The notes beneath the pieces were generated by a model. It made no database searches, was not told the origin of the DNA, and worked only from the letters and a program-made list of their open reading frames with translations. From Massilia sp. UBA2604 (GTDB lineage: Bacteria > Pseudomonadota > Gammaproteobacteria > Burkholderiales > Burkholderiaceae_D): a stretch of DNA of 39,095 nt. Positions within the stretch are counted from its first letter, which is position 1. The number at the start of each line of letters is the position of its first letter. The position numbers and the translations under genes were made by a program. Of this stretch, positions 9,074 to 17,010 are shown one piece after another. The DNA lies in contig DDKG01000019.1 in NCBI GenBank assembly GCA_002339265.1, forward strand, positions 1 through 39,095. The letters run 5' to 3'.

Positions 9074-9096
9074 CGCGAACCCGTTGTCTCCTCTTT

Positions 9097-9124
9097 AACG
9101 CCGGGCTGGTCCCGGCGTTTTTTT
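9097..9124 (+). terminator. rho-independent terminator of the chemoreceptor gene
   Basis: AACGCCGGG (9097-9105), loop CTGGT, CCCGGCGTT (9111-9119), with seven T (9118-9124). Its T-tract touches the stop codon of the convergent MipA gene. Confidence 0.9.
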
Positions 9125-9998
9125 ATGGCGTGACCGGATCGACCGGCTCGTAGCCGACCGCGCGCCGGCTGGAGCGCGCCAGGGTCCACGCAAAGCCGAT
9201 GCCGGCCGAGGTGCCCGTGTTCTTGAGGTGCAGCGGGCTGTCGCGGTTGGCGCTGCCGGCATACGATTCGAAGCGCACGAAGCCGAACAGGCGCACATCG
9301 GGATTGAGCTGGCGCGTGGCGAACAGGCCGACGCGCGTCAGCATGAGGCCGGCGTCGGCGCCATAGGCGGCGCGCGACGCGTTCGCATACTGCGGCTGCA
9401 CCTCGTAGAAGTAACGGTTGATGCGCTCGTCGCCGAACACCATCGACACATTCCCCTCGACGCTCCACAAGCCGCGCTCGCCGCGCGTTTCATACGCCAG
9501 CTTGGGCTCGAAGGTCCAGCCCTGGCGCCGCAGCCCTCCCCTGGCCTCGATCACGGCGCGCAGCGGCAGTTCTGCACGCAATCGACTATACCGATCGATG
9601 TTGGCCACCCGGATCTTCAGGCGCGGGCCGAATTCGAACAGGGCGCCCAGGTCGGGCATGCCGGCACGGATATCGACGTCGTCCGAGTCGGACGGCAGCG
9701 CGCCGGCCAGGCCGACGTCGAATTCGAGACGGTCGGAGCGGAACAGGCGCGCGCCAATGCCCGACTGGTCGGCGCGCAGCACTTCGCCGCGATACAGCAG
9801 GTAAGGCAGCGGCAGGACGCGATTGTTGCGGTCGTCGGCGCCGGGATAGGCCGGCGCCGTGAGGCCAAAGGCGCCCACGCCGAATTCCCATAGCGGCAAG
9901 CCGGCCGAGGCGGGCGCCAGATCCGGCGATTGCGCACTGGCGTGCAGCGAAGGAATCAGGCATGCAGCCGCGATGGCGGCTTTGAGGGTGGGATGCAT
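9123..9998 (-). CDS. MipA/OmpV family outer-membrane protein
   Basis: A 291-residue outer-membrane beta-barrel protein. Signal peptide residues 1-22 (MHPTLKAAIAAACLIPSLHASA). The mature part opens with LPLWEFGVGAFGLTAPAYPGADDRNNRVLPLPYLLYRGE, split here between the typical G-x-G and Y-P-G-A-D-x-x-x-x-x-x-L-P-x-x-x-Y-R elements of MipA/OmpV. It then shows alternating barrel strands and ends with a short tail (VDPVTP) rather than a terminal aromatic. Family members act as porin-like barrels or scaffolds for murein enzymes. ATG 9998 has GAGG five bases upstream. It follows the S1 nuclease gene but a strong terminator separates them, so it is probably its own unit. A link to nucleotide uptake is only suggested by position. 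Confidence 0.85.
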   Translation of the reverse strand: MHPTLKAAIAAACLIPSLHASAQSPDLAPASAGLPLWEFGVGAFGLTAPAYPGADDRNNRVLPLPYLLYRGEVLRADQSGIGARLFRSDRLEFDVGLAGALPSDSDDVDIRAGMPDLGALFEFGPRLKIRVANIDRYSRLRAELPLRAVIEARGGLRRQGWTFEPKLAYETRGERGLWSVEGNVSMVFGDERINRYFYEVQPQYANASRAAYGADAGLMLTRVGLFATRQLNPDVRLFGFVRFESYAGSANRDSPLHLKNTGTSAGIGFAWTLARSSRRAVGYEPVDPVTP

Positions 9999-10048
9999 GT
10001 GGCCTCGGAATCGGTGTCGGGGATGACGCGATTCTAGCCGAGGCCAGG

Positions 10049-10089
10049 AAAAAAATGCGCCGCGCGCGACCAGGGATCGGCGCGGCGCA
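10049..10089 (-). terminator. rho-independent terminator after the S1/P1 nuclease gene
   Basis: On the minus strand, stem TGCGCCGCGC/GCGCGGCGCA (10080-10089 with 10056-10065) is followed by seven T (10055-10049). It begins 11 bases after the nuclease stop. Confidence 0.9.
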
Positions 10090-10099
10090 AGGTAGAACC

Positions 10100-11161
10100 T
10101 TACGGCCAGATCGCCTGCAGCATCGCCGCCAGGTTGTAGCCGCCCTTGATCAGCTGGGTCTTGGCGATTTCGGAGCTCGGCACCGGATAGTTCTGCGGCA
10201 CTTCCAGCGCGAAGGTGTAATAGGTCTCGCCCTTCTTGCTGGTTTGCGGGGTGATCTTACCCGGCACTACGTCCTTGTAGGCCAGCTTGGCCGAGACCAG
10301 ACCGTCCTCGACCCACTGCACCGGCCAGGTCGACACGTCGCCCTGCGCCTTCTTCAGCTGCGGCCGGCTGGCGACCGCCACGTCGGCGAACTGCTCCGGC
10401 GTGCGGGTCTTGATGCGGCGGAACGCGTAATCGACCGTGGTGCTGTCCCAGTACGAGTGGAACGGCTTGGTCAACGCCGCCGGCACGCCTTCCTTGACGA
10501 CGACCGGTTCGCCGGCCGGAATCACGCCGGCCGACAGAGCCGACAGGCGCTCGTTATCCAGCAGCAGGTTGTTGCCGCCGCGCGAATCGAAAACCAGGGT
10601 CTCGTCGATCTCGGCGCGGTTTTTCGGCACCACGAACTTGCCGTCCTTGGACACAAAAGCCGAACCAACGTGCAGCGGCTGGTGGATGTCGCCGGCGAAG
10701 TGCGTCAGCAGGATCAGGGCCTGGCGCTTGGTGAACTTGTGCGGGTTCAGCGCGGGGTCGGTCTTGCCCTGCAGGACGGCGATGCACTGCTCCAGCGTCT
10801 GCACGATGTCGACGTCACTCGTGCCCACGCCATGCTCATGGTAGTGGTCCAGCTGGAACGGCACGTTGGTGTAGTGGTATTCGCTGTGGCGTGGATTGCC
10901 GGCCACATAGTCGACCATCTCTTGTGTCTGCGGGCCGCAGAAGGTGCCCTTGACGCAGTCGGCCCAGCTGGCCATCGAGGCCAGCGATTCGCCGGGCTGC
11001 AGCAGTTGCGCGATTTCCTTCTGCGCGTTGCTGCCCTTGAGCAGGCGGTCGGCGATAGCGCCGATGGCGCGGTGGCCGTCGCGGCCCCAGGCGGCGGCGT
11101 CGGGCGCGGCCACCGATGCGAAGACGCCGGTCAGCGCCAGCACGCATGCGAGTTTTTTCAT
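10100..11161 (-). CDS. secreted S1/P1 nuclease
   Basis: A 353-residue exported zinc nuclease. Signal peptide 1-24 is cut before Trp25, which in this family is the N-terminal residue that binds zinc by its amino group. The remaining ligands are visible in order: GRDGHRAIG (His30), ASWAD (Asp68), SEYHYTNVP (His96), LTHFAGDIHQPLHVG (His154, Asp158, His164), GGNN (195-198) and HSYWD (235-239). S1/P1 enzymes cut single-stranded DNA and RNA to 5'-mononucleotides and often also remove 3'-phosphates. ATG 11161 has AAGGA six bases before it. Only 32 bases separate it from the upstream 5'-nucleotidase gene, so the two are probably co-transcribed. Cys6 and the lack of a lipobox suggest a soluble, periplasmic or secreted enzyme. 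Confidence 0.93.
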   Translation of the reverse strand: MKKLACVLALTGVFASVAAPDAAAWGRDGHRAIGAIADRLLKGSNAQKEIAQLLQPGESLASMASWADCVKGTFCGPQTQEMVDYVAGNPRHSEYHYTNVPFQLDHYHEHGVGTSDVDIVQTLEQCIAVLQGKTDPALNPHKFTKRQALILLTHFAGDIHQPLHVGSAFVSKDGKFVVPKNRAEIDETLVFDSRGGNNLLLDNERLSALSAGVIPAGEPVVVKEGVPAALTKPFHSYWDSTTVDYAFRRIKTRTPEQFADVAVASRPQLKKAQGDVSTWPVQWVEDGLVSAKLAYKDVVPGKITPQTSKKGETYYTFALEVPQNYPVPSSEIAKTQLIKGGYNLAAMLQAIWP

Positions 11162-11193
11162 GGTGATTCCTTGTCTGATTCTATGCTGCGGGA

Positions 11194-12876
11194 TTACTTG
11201 ACCTTCTGGATGCGTGGCGCTGCCGGCGCCATCGCGCCCCGCCCTTCGATCTTCTTCAGGTAGGCGATGAAGCCGTCCAGGTCGCGCATGCCGGTGTCGA
11301 CGCGCGCCGTGCCCTTGCCGAACTCCGGATAACCGTCGCTGCCTTCGGCCAGGAAGTTATTGGTGGCGATGCGGTAGGTGGCGTTGTCCTGCATCTCCTT
11401 GCCGTTCAGCTTGAGGCTACCCGGCACCAGGCGGCTGCCGGCAGGACGCTTCGGGTCCCAGGCATAGCTGAAGCCTTCCGAAATCTGCAGCACCGACGAA
11501 TTCGAATCGACGCCGTCGGCCCACTGGCGTTCGAGCAGCGCGCGGATCTGGGCGCCGGTCAGGTCCATCACGACCGTCGTGTTGCCGAACGGGAGCACCA
11601 CCTGCGCCTGGCCAAAAGCGACCGTGCCGTCAGGGCCGGCTTCGAGGTCGCGGCGGATGCCGCCATTGTTCATGAAGGCCAGCTGCGCGCCCATGTCGCG
11701 CACCGAATCCAGCGCCGCATCGGCGATCATATTGCCCAGCACCGACTCGCCGGCGTCATTGGTCTTGCGCAGCACGGGGGCACCGGCCACCCTGGCGATC
11801 GGGCGGGTCAGCGCTTCCTTGCTGCGCTCCTTCACCTGCGCCACGAAGGCCGTCATCTTCGCGTCAAGCGGGTACTCGCTCGGCTTCATCACCACGTTCT
11901 TCACGACCAGGTTGCTCACGGCCCCCGTCTTCGGCTCGACCTGCATCGACACGCGGGTGAGCAGGTGGCCGGCGGTGTCGGCCTGGGTCACGGTGCGGCC
12001 ATCGACGTCGCACAGGTAACCCTGGTGCGAGTGACCGGTCAGCACCAGCTTGACGGCCGGGTCGATCTTTTTCACCACGTCGACGATGTCGCCCTTCAAC
12101 TGCGAGCAGCCCGCTTGCAGCGGCGACTCCACCGTGCGGCCGCCCTGGTGCACCAGGGCCACGATGACCTGTGCGCCGGCGGCGCGCATCGCCGGCAGTG
12201 CGGCATTGATCGCCTCCGCCTCGTCGCCGAAGCGCAGGCCGGCGATGCCGGACGCCACCACCATATTCGGCGTGTCCTTCAGCACCACGCCGACCAGGCC
12301 GACCTTGATGCCTTTCACGTCTTCGATCCTGAAGCCCGGGATCACCGGCTTGCCGGTGGCCGAGTCGATCACGTTGGCGCCGAGGTAGGTGAACTTGGCG
12401 CCGCCGAAGTTCGGGCTGAACTTGCAGGCGCGGGTTGGATGCGGCGAATCGCAGCCGCCGTTCTGCTGGCGCAGCAGTTCCTTGCGGCCGCCGTCGAATT
12501 CATGGTTGCCGACCGCGCTGGCGCGCAGGTTCAGCATATTCATCACTTCGATGGTCGGCTCGTCGGCCCACAGCGAAGACAGCGCCGGGCTGGCGCCGAC
12601 GATGTCGCCGGTCGAGACCAGCAGCAGGTCCTTGTCTTCCTTGCGCCAGGCCTGCAGGGCCGCCGCCACCGCTTCGGCGCCGCCGGCGCGCATGACCTCT
12701 TCCTTGCCGTCCGCATGCTTCAGGACATAGCGGCTCGGCTCGAGGTTGCCGTGGAAGTCGTTCAGCGACACGAGATTGAGGGTCACCGGCCCCTGGGGCG
12801 CGCTGACGCAGCCGGCCAGCAGCAGCGCCATGGTGAGGGTGGAAAGACTGGCGCATGCGCGGCGCGAAACGATCAT
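11194..12876 (-). CDS. lipoprotein 5'-nucleotidase / metallophosphatase (UshA/NadN type)
   Basis: A 560-residue two-domain enzyme. The N-terminus MIVSRRACASLSTLTMALLLAGC is a lipoprotein signal with lipobox LAGC (Cys23), so it should be membrane anchored. The N-terminal dinuclear metal domain carries SLNDFHGN (Asp40, His42), VSTGDIVG, AVGNHEFDGG, VALVHQGG and LTGHSHQG. The C-terminal substrate domain contains MNNGGIRRDL and a substrate-stacking region near FSYAWDPKRPAG, as in 5'-nucleotidases. It removes phosphate from 5'-nucleotides to give nucleosides outside the inner membrane, the step that follows the S1/P1 nuclease 32 bases downstream. ATG 12876 is preferred over an upstream start at 12957 because it gives a clean lipoprotein signal and has AAGG upstream. 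Confidence 0.92.
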   Translation of the reverse strand: MIVSRRACASLSTLTMALLLAGCVSAPQGPVTLNLVSLNDFHGNLEPSRYVLKHADGKEEVMRAGGAEAVAAALQAWRKEDKDLLLVSTGDIVGASPALSSLWADEPTIEVMNMLNLRASAVGNHEFDGGRKELLRQQNGGCDSPHPTRACKFSPNFGGAKFTYLGANVIDSATGKPVIPGFRIEDVKGIKVGLVGVVLKDTPNMVVASGIAGLRFGDEAEAINAALPAMRAAGAQVIVALVHQGGRTVESPLQAGCSQLKGDIVDVVKKIDPAVKLVLTGHSHQGYLCDVDGRTVTQADTAGHLLTRVSMQVEPKTGAVSNLVVKNVVMKPSEYPLDAKMTAFVAQVKERSKEALTRPIARVAGAPVLRKTNDAGESVLGNMIADAALDSVRDMGAQLAFMNNGGIRRDLEAGPDGTVAFGQAQVVLPFGNTTVVMDLTGAQIRALLERQWADGVDSNSSVLQISEGFSYAWDPKRPAGSRLVPGSLKLNGKEMQDNATYRIATNNFLAEGSDGYPEFGKGTARVDTGMRDLDGFIAYLKKIEGRGAMAPAAPRIQKVK

Positions 12877-13015
12877 GGAGACACCTTTACTGGATGCGGA
12901 CCGGCGCGAACGGCGGGTCCGGAAAAACGGAGTTCGAGCAAACTCGACAGCTGACATTATCCCACGCGGCTTGTGTGCAGGAAATCCTTACTGCGGCTGG
13001 GTTTCTCGTTTTTTA

Positions 13016-13047
13016 AAGAAAAACGGCCGGTGTTGCCACCGGCCGTT
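13016..13047 (-). terminator. rho-independent terminator of the Oar-like receptor gene
   Basis: Perfect 11-bp stem AACGGCCGGTG/CACCGGCCGTT (13037-13047 with 13022-13032), loop four bases, followed on the minus strand by TTTTTCTTT. It sits 32 bases past the receptor stop. Confidence 0.9.
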
Positions 13048-13079
13048 CTTGACTAGCTCATGCTACGAATTCGACCTGC

Positions 13080-16000
13080 TTAGAATTCGTACTTGAGGGT
13101 CGCCTGGATCGCCCACTGCGACTCGCCCTTCGACTGCTTCAGGTCTTGACGCTCGACGTCGTTACGCACGACGTAGACGTAACGGCCTTGCGCATCGGTA
13201 CCAGCGAAGTCGACGAAGCTGCGTGCCTGGCCACCAGCCGACTGGAACGCGACTTCTTCGGTACGGCCCCACTTCTTGTTCAGCAGATTGCCGAAGTTCA
13301 TGAAGTCGAGAGTGAAGGTCGCCTTGTTGCGCTTGAACAGGCCAGGAATTTCCTGGCTGATGCGCAGGTCGAAGGTGTTGACCCATTCCGAAGTGCTGTT
13401 GTTACGCTTGACGACACCACCAGCGGCGCCATGCAGGCCCTTGTTGGCGTTGACGACGTCCCAGAAGCGCTGCTCGTTCGAGTGGTTGGTCGCGGTGTCG
13501 CCGTAGAACACGACTTCGCCGGAACCGAACGCGGTCGGGATGTACATCAGGTCATTGCCGGCCAGGTTGTCGCCGTTCATGTCGTTGTTGAACGTCCAGC
13601 TGTACGGACGGCCTTCACGACCTTCGTAGAAGATGCCGAAACGGGTGTTGTAGTTGTCGAAGAACTTCTTCTGGAAGTTCAGCAACGCGTTCACACGGTT
13701 CTTGATGGCGTAGCTCGAGGTCGCGGCGACTTCTTCGTTCGGGTTGAACACCGAACGGCCGTTGAAGTTCGAGTTCGACACCGACGAGGTCAGCGGCGAA
13801 ACTTCGGTCGCATCGGTGTAGGTGTACGACACCGACCAGCCGAGGCCCTTCTGCATTGGCTGCGACAGCGACATGGTGATCACTTTCGCGTCGCCCTTGT
13901 CGGTATCGCGCGCCACCAGCACGTTGTTGTAGCTGCGGTTGCTCAGCGCACGATTGGTCGCGCCGCTGTTGCTGATCAGGGTGGCGGCGTTGTTCGACAC
14001 ACCGTAGCTGGACTGGGCCAGGCCGGCTGCATTCCAGAACAGCTGGCGGCCATCGGCGGCGCCGATCGCGGTCGGAGCGCCCAGGTTCAGGTGCTCGTAG
14101 TAGATGCCATGCTTGTTCTTGGTGTACAGCAGCTCACCACCGAACACCAGGCCGCCCCAAGGCAGTTCGGTGTCGAAGGCCAGGTTGGTCTTCCAGATTG
14201 CAGGCTGGCGGAAGTTCGGAGCCAGGAAGTCGACGTTGGCGGCAGGCACGGCGCCCGACACGTTCGGCTGGTTGTCCGGATCCGTGCTGATCAGGCCACC
14301 GGTGGTCGGGCAGCGGGTTGCGCCGACGCCCGAGCAGCTGATGGTGGCGGCAGCGACGCCCGGGTTCGAGAACGGGTTCGACATCCAGACGGCAGCGGCC
14401 GCACCCTGGAACAGGCCGAAACCACCGCGCAGCTGGGTTGGGCGCGGCGACTTGTCGAAGCGGTAGTTGAAGCCCACGCGTGGCTGGACCAGATCGGTGC
14501 CGTCGATGGTCTGGGTGTTGTCCAGACCGAAGCCGCCCGACTGGCGCGCGCCGGTCGCAGGATTGCCGGCCACCATCGGCTGGGCCGCGGCGGCGTTGTA
14601 CAGCGGACGGTTGCCGATATCGTTCCGGTCGTAACGCACGCCGTAGGTCAGGGTCAGCTGGTCGTTGACGGCCCAGGTGTCTTGCAGGAACAGACCGGTG
14701 TTCTTGGTCTCGAACTGGGCAATCGCGTCCTGGAGCGACTGGCCAGGCAGCGCGCGCTGCACGCTGTAGCTCAGCGGACGGCCGCGACGGAAGTTCTCGA
14801 GCACGGCGGCTTCGACCTGCGCATTGGTGGCGCGGGCGCAGCTCGGCAGGGCGCCGAAGCTGTAGAAGGTAGGATCGGCCGAATCCAGGCAGGCGAAGGT
14901 GTATTCGCCGAACACGCCTTGCAGGAAGGCGTTGTAGATCTCGGTCTTGGTGTGGTCGACGCCGAATTTCAGTTCGTGGTCGCCCTTGATCCAGTTGGCG
15001 CCGGCATACAGGTCGGTGGTCTTGTTGCCCAGCACGTTGTTGTGACGGCTACGCTCGGTACCGAAGTTCAGGAAGCGGTTGCCGCTGGCCAGGCCGGCCG
15101 GTGCGTCTGCCGGCAGCGCGCCGGAGAACTGCAGGGCCATCGACGGGGTGCGGGTCGCATTGACCGGGGCCGAATCGTAATCGCGGGTCGAATACTTGAA
15201 CTCGGTCGAGAAGTTCGGGGTCCAGTCCGAGAACACCTGGGCGACGACGGTCTCGATTTCCTTGCCCTGGTTGTAGAAGCTCGACGACAGGCCGACGCCG
15301 GTGTTCGAGAAGCCCGGGAAGAACGGCTCGCCCTGGGTGGTCTTGGCGTAGCGCAGGTTGGCGCGGTGGTCGTCGGTGATGTTCCAGTCGAACTTCACCA
15401 TGCGCTCTTTCGAGGTCAGCATGGCGCCGGTCGGGACGGCCGGGGTGCCGATGTCGAGGCCATAGCCCTGGGCGATCTGCTGCGCGCCGGCGATGGACGA
15501 CTGGGTGATGCCGACGGTGGTGCCGGCGCCGGAGCCGATCGGTCCGAAGTCAGGGCTCGAACGCGAGCTCTCGAAGTTCTCGGCCAGGGCGAAGATGAAC
15601 AGCTTGTCCTGGATCAGCGGACCCGATGCCCAGATACCCTTGGTGGTTTCCTTCGACTTTGGCGGTTCGCTGTAGGTGTCGGTGACCACGTCATAGCGGT
15701 CGCCCGCCATGGTGTCGTTGCGGAAGACGTAGTACACGCCGCCCTTGTAGGTATTGGTACCCGACTTGGTCACGGCGTTGATGTTGGCGCCGGTGTAGCC
15801 TTTCTGGGTGACGTCGTAGTTGGCGACGTTGACCTGCACCGACTGGATCGCTTCGATCGAGATCGGCTGGCGCGCGGTCGGGCTGCCGTTCGATTCCAGG
15901 CCGAAGGTGTCGTTGATCGCGACGCCGTCGATGGTCATCGAGTTGTAGCGCGAGTTCTGGCCGGCGACCGAGATTTCACCGCGGTCCTTGTCGGTCTGCG

Positions 16001-16499
16001 ACACCCGTGGATCGGCACGGGCGTAATCCTGCAGGTTGCGGTTGATCGACGCCTGGGTCTGCAGCTGGGTGTTGCTGATCGACGTACCCGCGCCCATGTT
16101 GTTGCTCGAGAAGATCTCCGAACGGACAGCCGACCCGGCCACGGTCACGGTCTGGATGCCGACGGTGGCGTCGACGGTCGCGGTCTGGGCCAGTTCGACG
16201 AAGACGTTGCTACGGGTCTCGGTGACGCCATCCTTGGTGATGGTAATCGTGTAGGGACCACCCACGCGCAGGCCGCGCGCGGTGTAGCGGCCTTCAGCGT
16301 CAGTGACGACATTGCTGACAGAACCCGACTCGACGTGCAGGATCTGCACTTGCGCGCCAGCGGCCGGTGCGCCCGCAGCGTTCGAGATACGGCCACCGAT
16401 GGCCGAAGTGGTGTTCTGTGCGAACGACGGCGACGCCGCCAGTGCAACCGACAAAGCCAGCGCCAACTTGGTGAGCCGGATCTGTTGTTGAGTGATCAT
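13080..16499 (-). CDS. large Oar-like TonB-dependent receptor with carboxypeptidase-regulatory domain
   Basis: A 1139-residue outer-membrane receptor. Signal peptide 1-27 (LTKLALALSVALAASPSFA cut before QN). Residues ~30-110 are a carboxypeptidase-regulatory-like (CarboxypepD_reg) beta sandwich (GRISNAAGAPAAGAQVQI, then VTDAEGRYTARGLRVGGPY). The plug follows at ~130-250 (NLQDYARADPRVSQTD, GQNSRYNSMTIDGVAIND, GANINAVTKSGTN), then a long barrel ending in the outer-membrane signal LKYEF with terminal Phe. Length and plug match the Oar family, known for protein or peptide uptake or secretion. Here it is placed between 5'-nucleotidase and exported adenosine deaminase, so nucleic-acid-derived substrate uptake is possible but unproven. 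ATG 16499 has a G-rich GGGG site. A terminator follows, so it is probably monocistronic. Confidence 0.92.
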   Translation of the reverse strand: MITQQQIRLTKLALALSVALAASPSFAQNTTSAIGGRISNAAGAPAAGAQVQILHVESGSVSNVVTDAEGRYTARGLRVGGPYTITITKDGVTETRSNVFVELAQTATVDATVGIQTVTVAGSAVRSEIFSSNNMGAGTSISNTQLQTQASINRNLQDYARADPRVSQTDKDRGEISVAGQNSRYNSMTIDGVAINDTFGLESNGSPTARQPISIEAIQSVQVNVANYDVTQKGYTGANINAVTKSGTNTYKGGVYYVFRNDTMAGDRYDVVTDTYSEPPKSKETTKGIWASGPLIQDKLFIFALAENFESSRSSPDFGPIGSGAGTTVGITQSSIAGAQQIAQGYGLDIGTPAVPTGAMLTSKERMVKFDWNITDDHRANLRYAKTTQGEPFFPGFSNTGVGLSSSFYNQGKEIETVVAQVFSDWTPNFSTEFKYSTRDYDSAPVNATRTPSMALQFSGALPADAPAGLASGNRFLNFGTERSRHNNVLGNKTTDLYAGANWIKGDHELKFGVDHTKTEIYNAFLQGVFGEYTFACLDSADPTFYSFGALPSCARATNAQVEAAVLENFRRGRPLSYSVQRALPGQSLQDAIAQFETKNTGLFLQDTWAVNDQLTLTYGVRYDRNDIGNRPLYNAAAAQPMVAGNPATGARQSGGFGLDNTQTIDGTDLVQPRVGFNYRFDKSPRPTQLRGGFGLFQGAAAAVWMSNPFSNPGVAAATISCSGVGATRCPTTGGLISTDPDNQPNVSGAVPAANVDFLAPNFRQPAIWKTNLAFDTELPWGGLVFGGELLYTKNKHGIYYEHLNLGAPTAIGAADGRQLFWNAAGLAQSSYGVSNNAATLISNSGATNRALSNRSYNNVLVARDTDKGDAKVITMSLSQPMQKGLGWSVSYTYTDATEVSPLTSSVSNSNFNGRSVFNPNEEVAATSSYAIKNRVNALLNFQKKFFDNYNTRFGIFYEGREGRPYSWTFNNDMNGDNLAGNDLMYIPTAFGSGEVVFYGDTATNHSNEQRFWDVVNANKGLHGAAGGVVKRNNSTSEWVNTFDLRISQEIPGLFKRNKATFTLDFMNFGNLLNKKWGRTEEVAFQSAGGQARSFVDFAGTDAQGRYVYVVRNDVERQDLKQSKGESQWAIQATLKYEF

Positions 16500-16619
16500 T
16501 GATTACCCCAAAAAGAACTTCAATTTATTGTTGGACGCCCGGGCGGACGCCCTCCCCTACGTTTTACAGCTTGAAATTTTTGCTTGATGCGCCGGCGCTT
16601 CAGCCGACAAGCGGCTGCG

Positions 16620-16635
16620 ATTGTATCGTTACAAT
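16620..16635. promoter_or_regulatory. ATTGTA-TCGT-TACAAT inverted repeat, possible operator and -10 box
   Basis: Perfect 6-bp arms with a 4-base centre, about 120 bases before the receptor start. Read on the minus strand, the TACAAT at 16625-16620 would be a good -10 hexamer for the receptor, so a bound repressor would block it. No strong -35 at 17 bases was found. Confidence 0.45.
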
Positions 16636-16848
16636 GTTTCAACAACGTGACGCGGTGGAGTGATGTAATACAGCGGAATGCCGCCAATATGCATGAGCTT
16701 TGAACAAGCCGACAAATTCGTTTTAGCTTAGTTATTTAGAGCTTTTGCGTATAAATCACCGCGCAAGTGTTGTCTGTACGCGACATAATCGGAGCGCTTC
16801 CGGCCGAAATATGACAAGGCGGGATTATATGTGCGGCGTTCTCCCACG

Positions 16849-16869
16849 GAATTTTTTTGATAAAAATTC
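16849..16869. repeat. inverted repeat GAATTTTT/AAAAATTC
   Basis: Perfect 8-bp arms (16849-16856, 16862-16869) around TTGAT. The AT content makes a stable RNA hairpin unlikely; a DNA-binding or bending site is more plausible. Confidence 0.4.
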
Positions 16870-16915
16870 AGTGGAAGTGCGTAGGGAACGAAGATTTTTG
16901 TAGCGAGAAGGCGAC

Positions 16916-16940
16916 ATAAGTTAATTTTGAATTAACTTAT
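16916..16940. repeat. inverted repeat ATAAGTTAAT/ATTAACTTAT
   Basis: Perfect 10-bp arms (16916-16925, 16931-16940) around TTTGA. There is no T-run on either side, so it looks like an operator rather than a terminator. It lies 71 bases after the adenosine deaminase stop. Confidence 0.5.
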
Positions 16941-16974
16941 TACCAGAAAGTCACCAACCAATTATGACAAGGTG

Positions 16975-16998
16975 GCGGCCCGGCGGGCGCCGGGCCGC
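16975..16998 (-). terminator. GC-rich hairpin after adenosine deaminase gene
   Basis: Perfect 10-bp stem GCGGCCCGGC (16975-16984)/GCCGGGCCGC (16989-16998) with loop GGGC, 12 bases past the stop. The minus-strand sequence after it (CACCTTGTC) lacks a real T-tract, so termination strength is doubtful. Confidence 0.5.
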
Positions 16999-17010
16999 GG
17001 ATGTCACACT

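Larger units (their letters stand above)
16500..17010 (-). promoter_or_regulatory. 510-base AT-rich upstream region of the Oar-like receptor
   Basis: No gene is visible. The region is clearly richer in A and T than its flanks. It contains an operator-like repeat (16620-16635), two AT-rich hairpins (16849-16869, 16916-16940), a GC-rich hairpin (16975-16998), and two short direct repeats: TATGACAAGG(C/T)GG at 16810-16822 and 16963-16975, and GCGACATAA at 16780-16788 and 16911-16919. The two direct-repeat pairs are spaced 153 and 131 bases apart, so they are not one clean duplication. Confidence 0.55.

Noticed and set aside
12950..16502. Very long plus-strand open frame opposite the Oar-like receptor
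   Set aside because: It is the antisense shadow of a high-GC gene with strong codon bias; the minus-strand protein has a signal peptide, plug motifs and terminal Phe.
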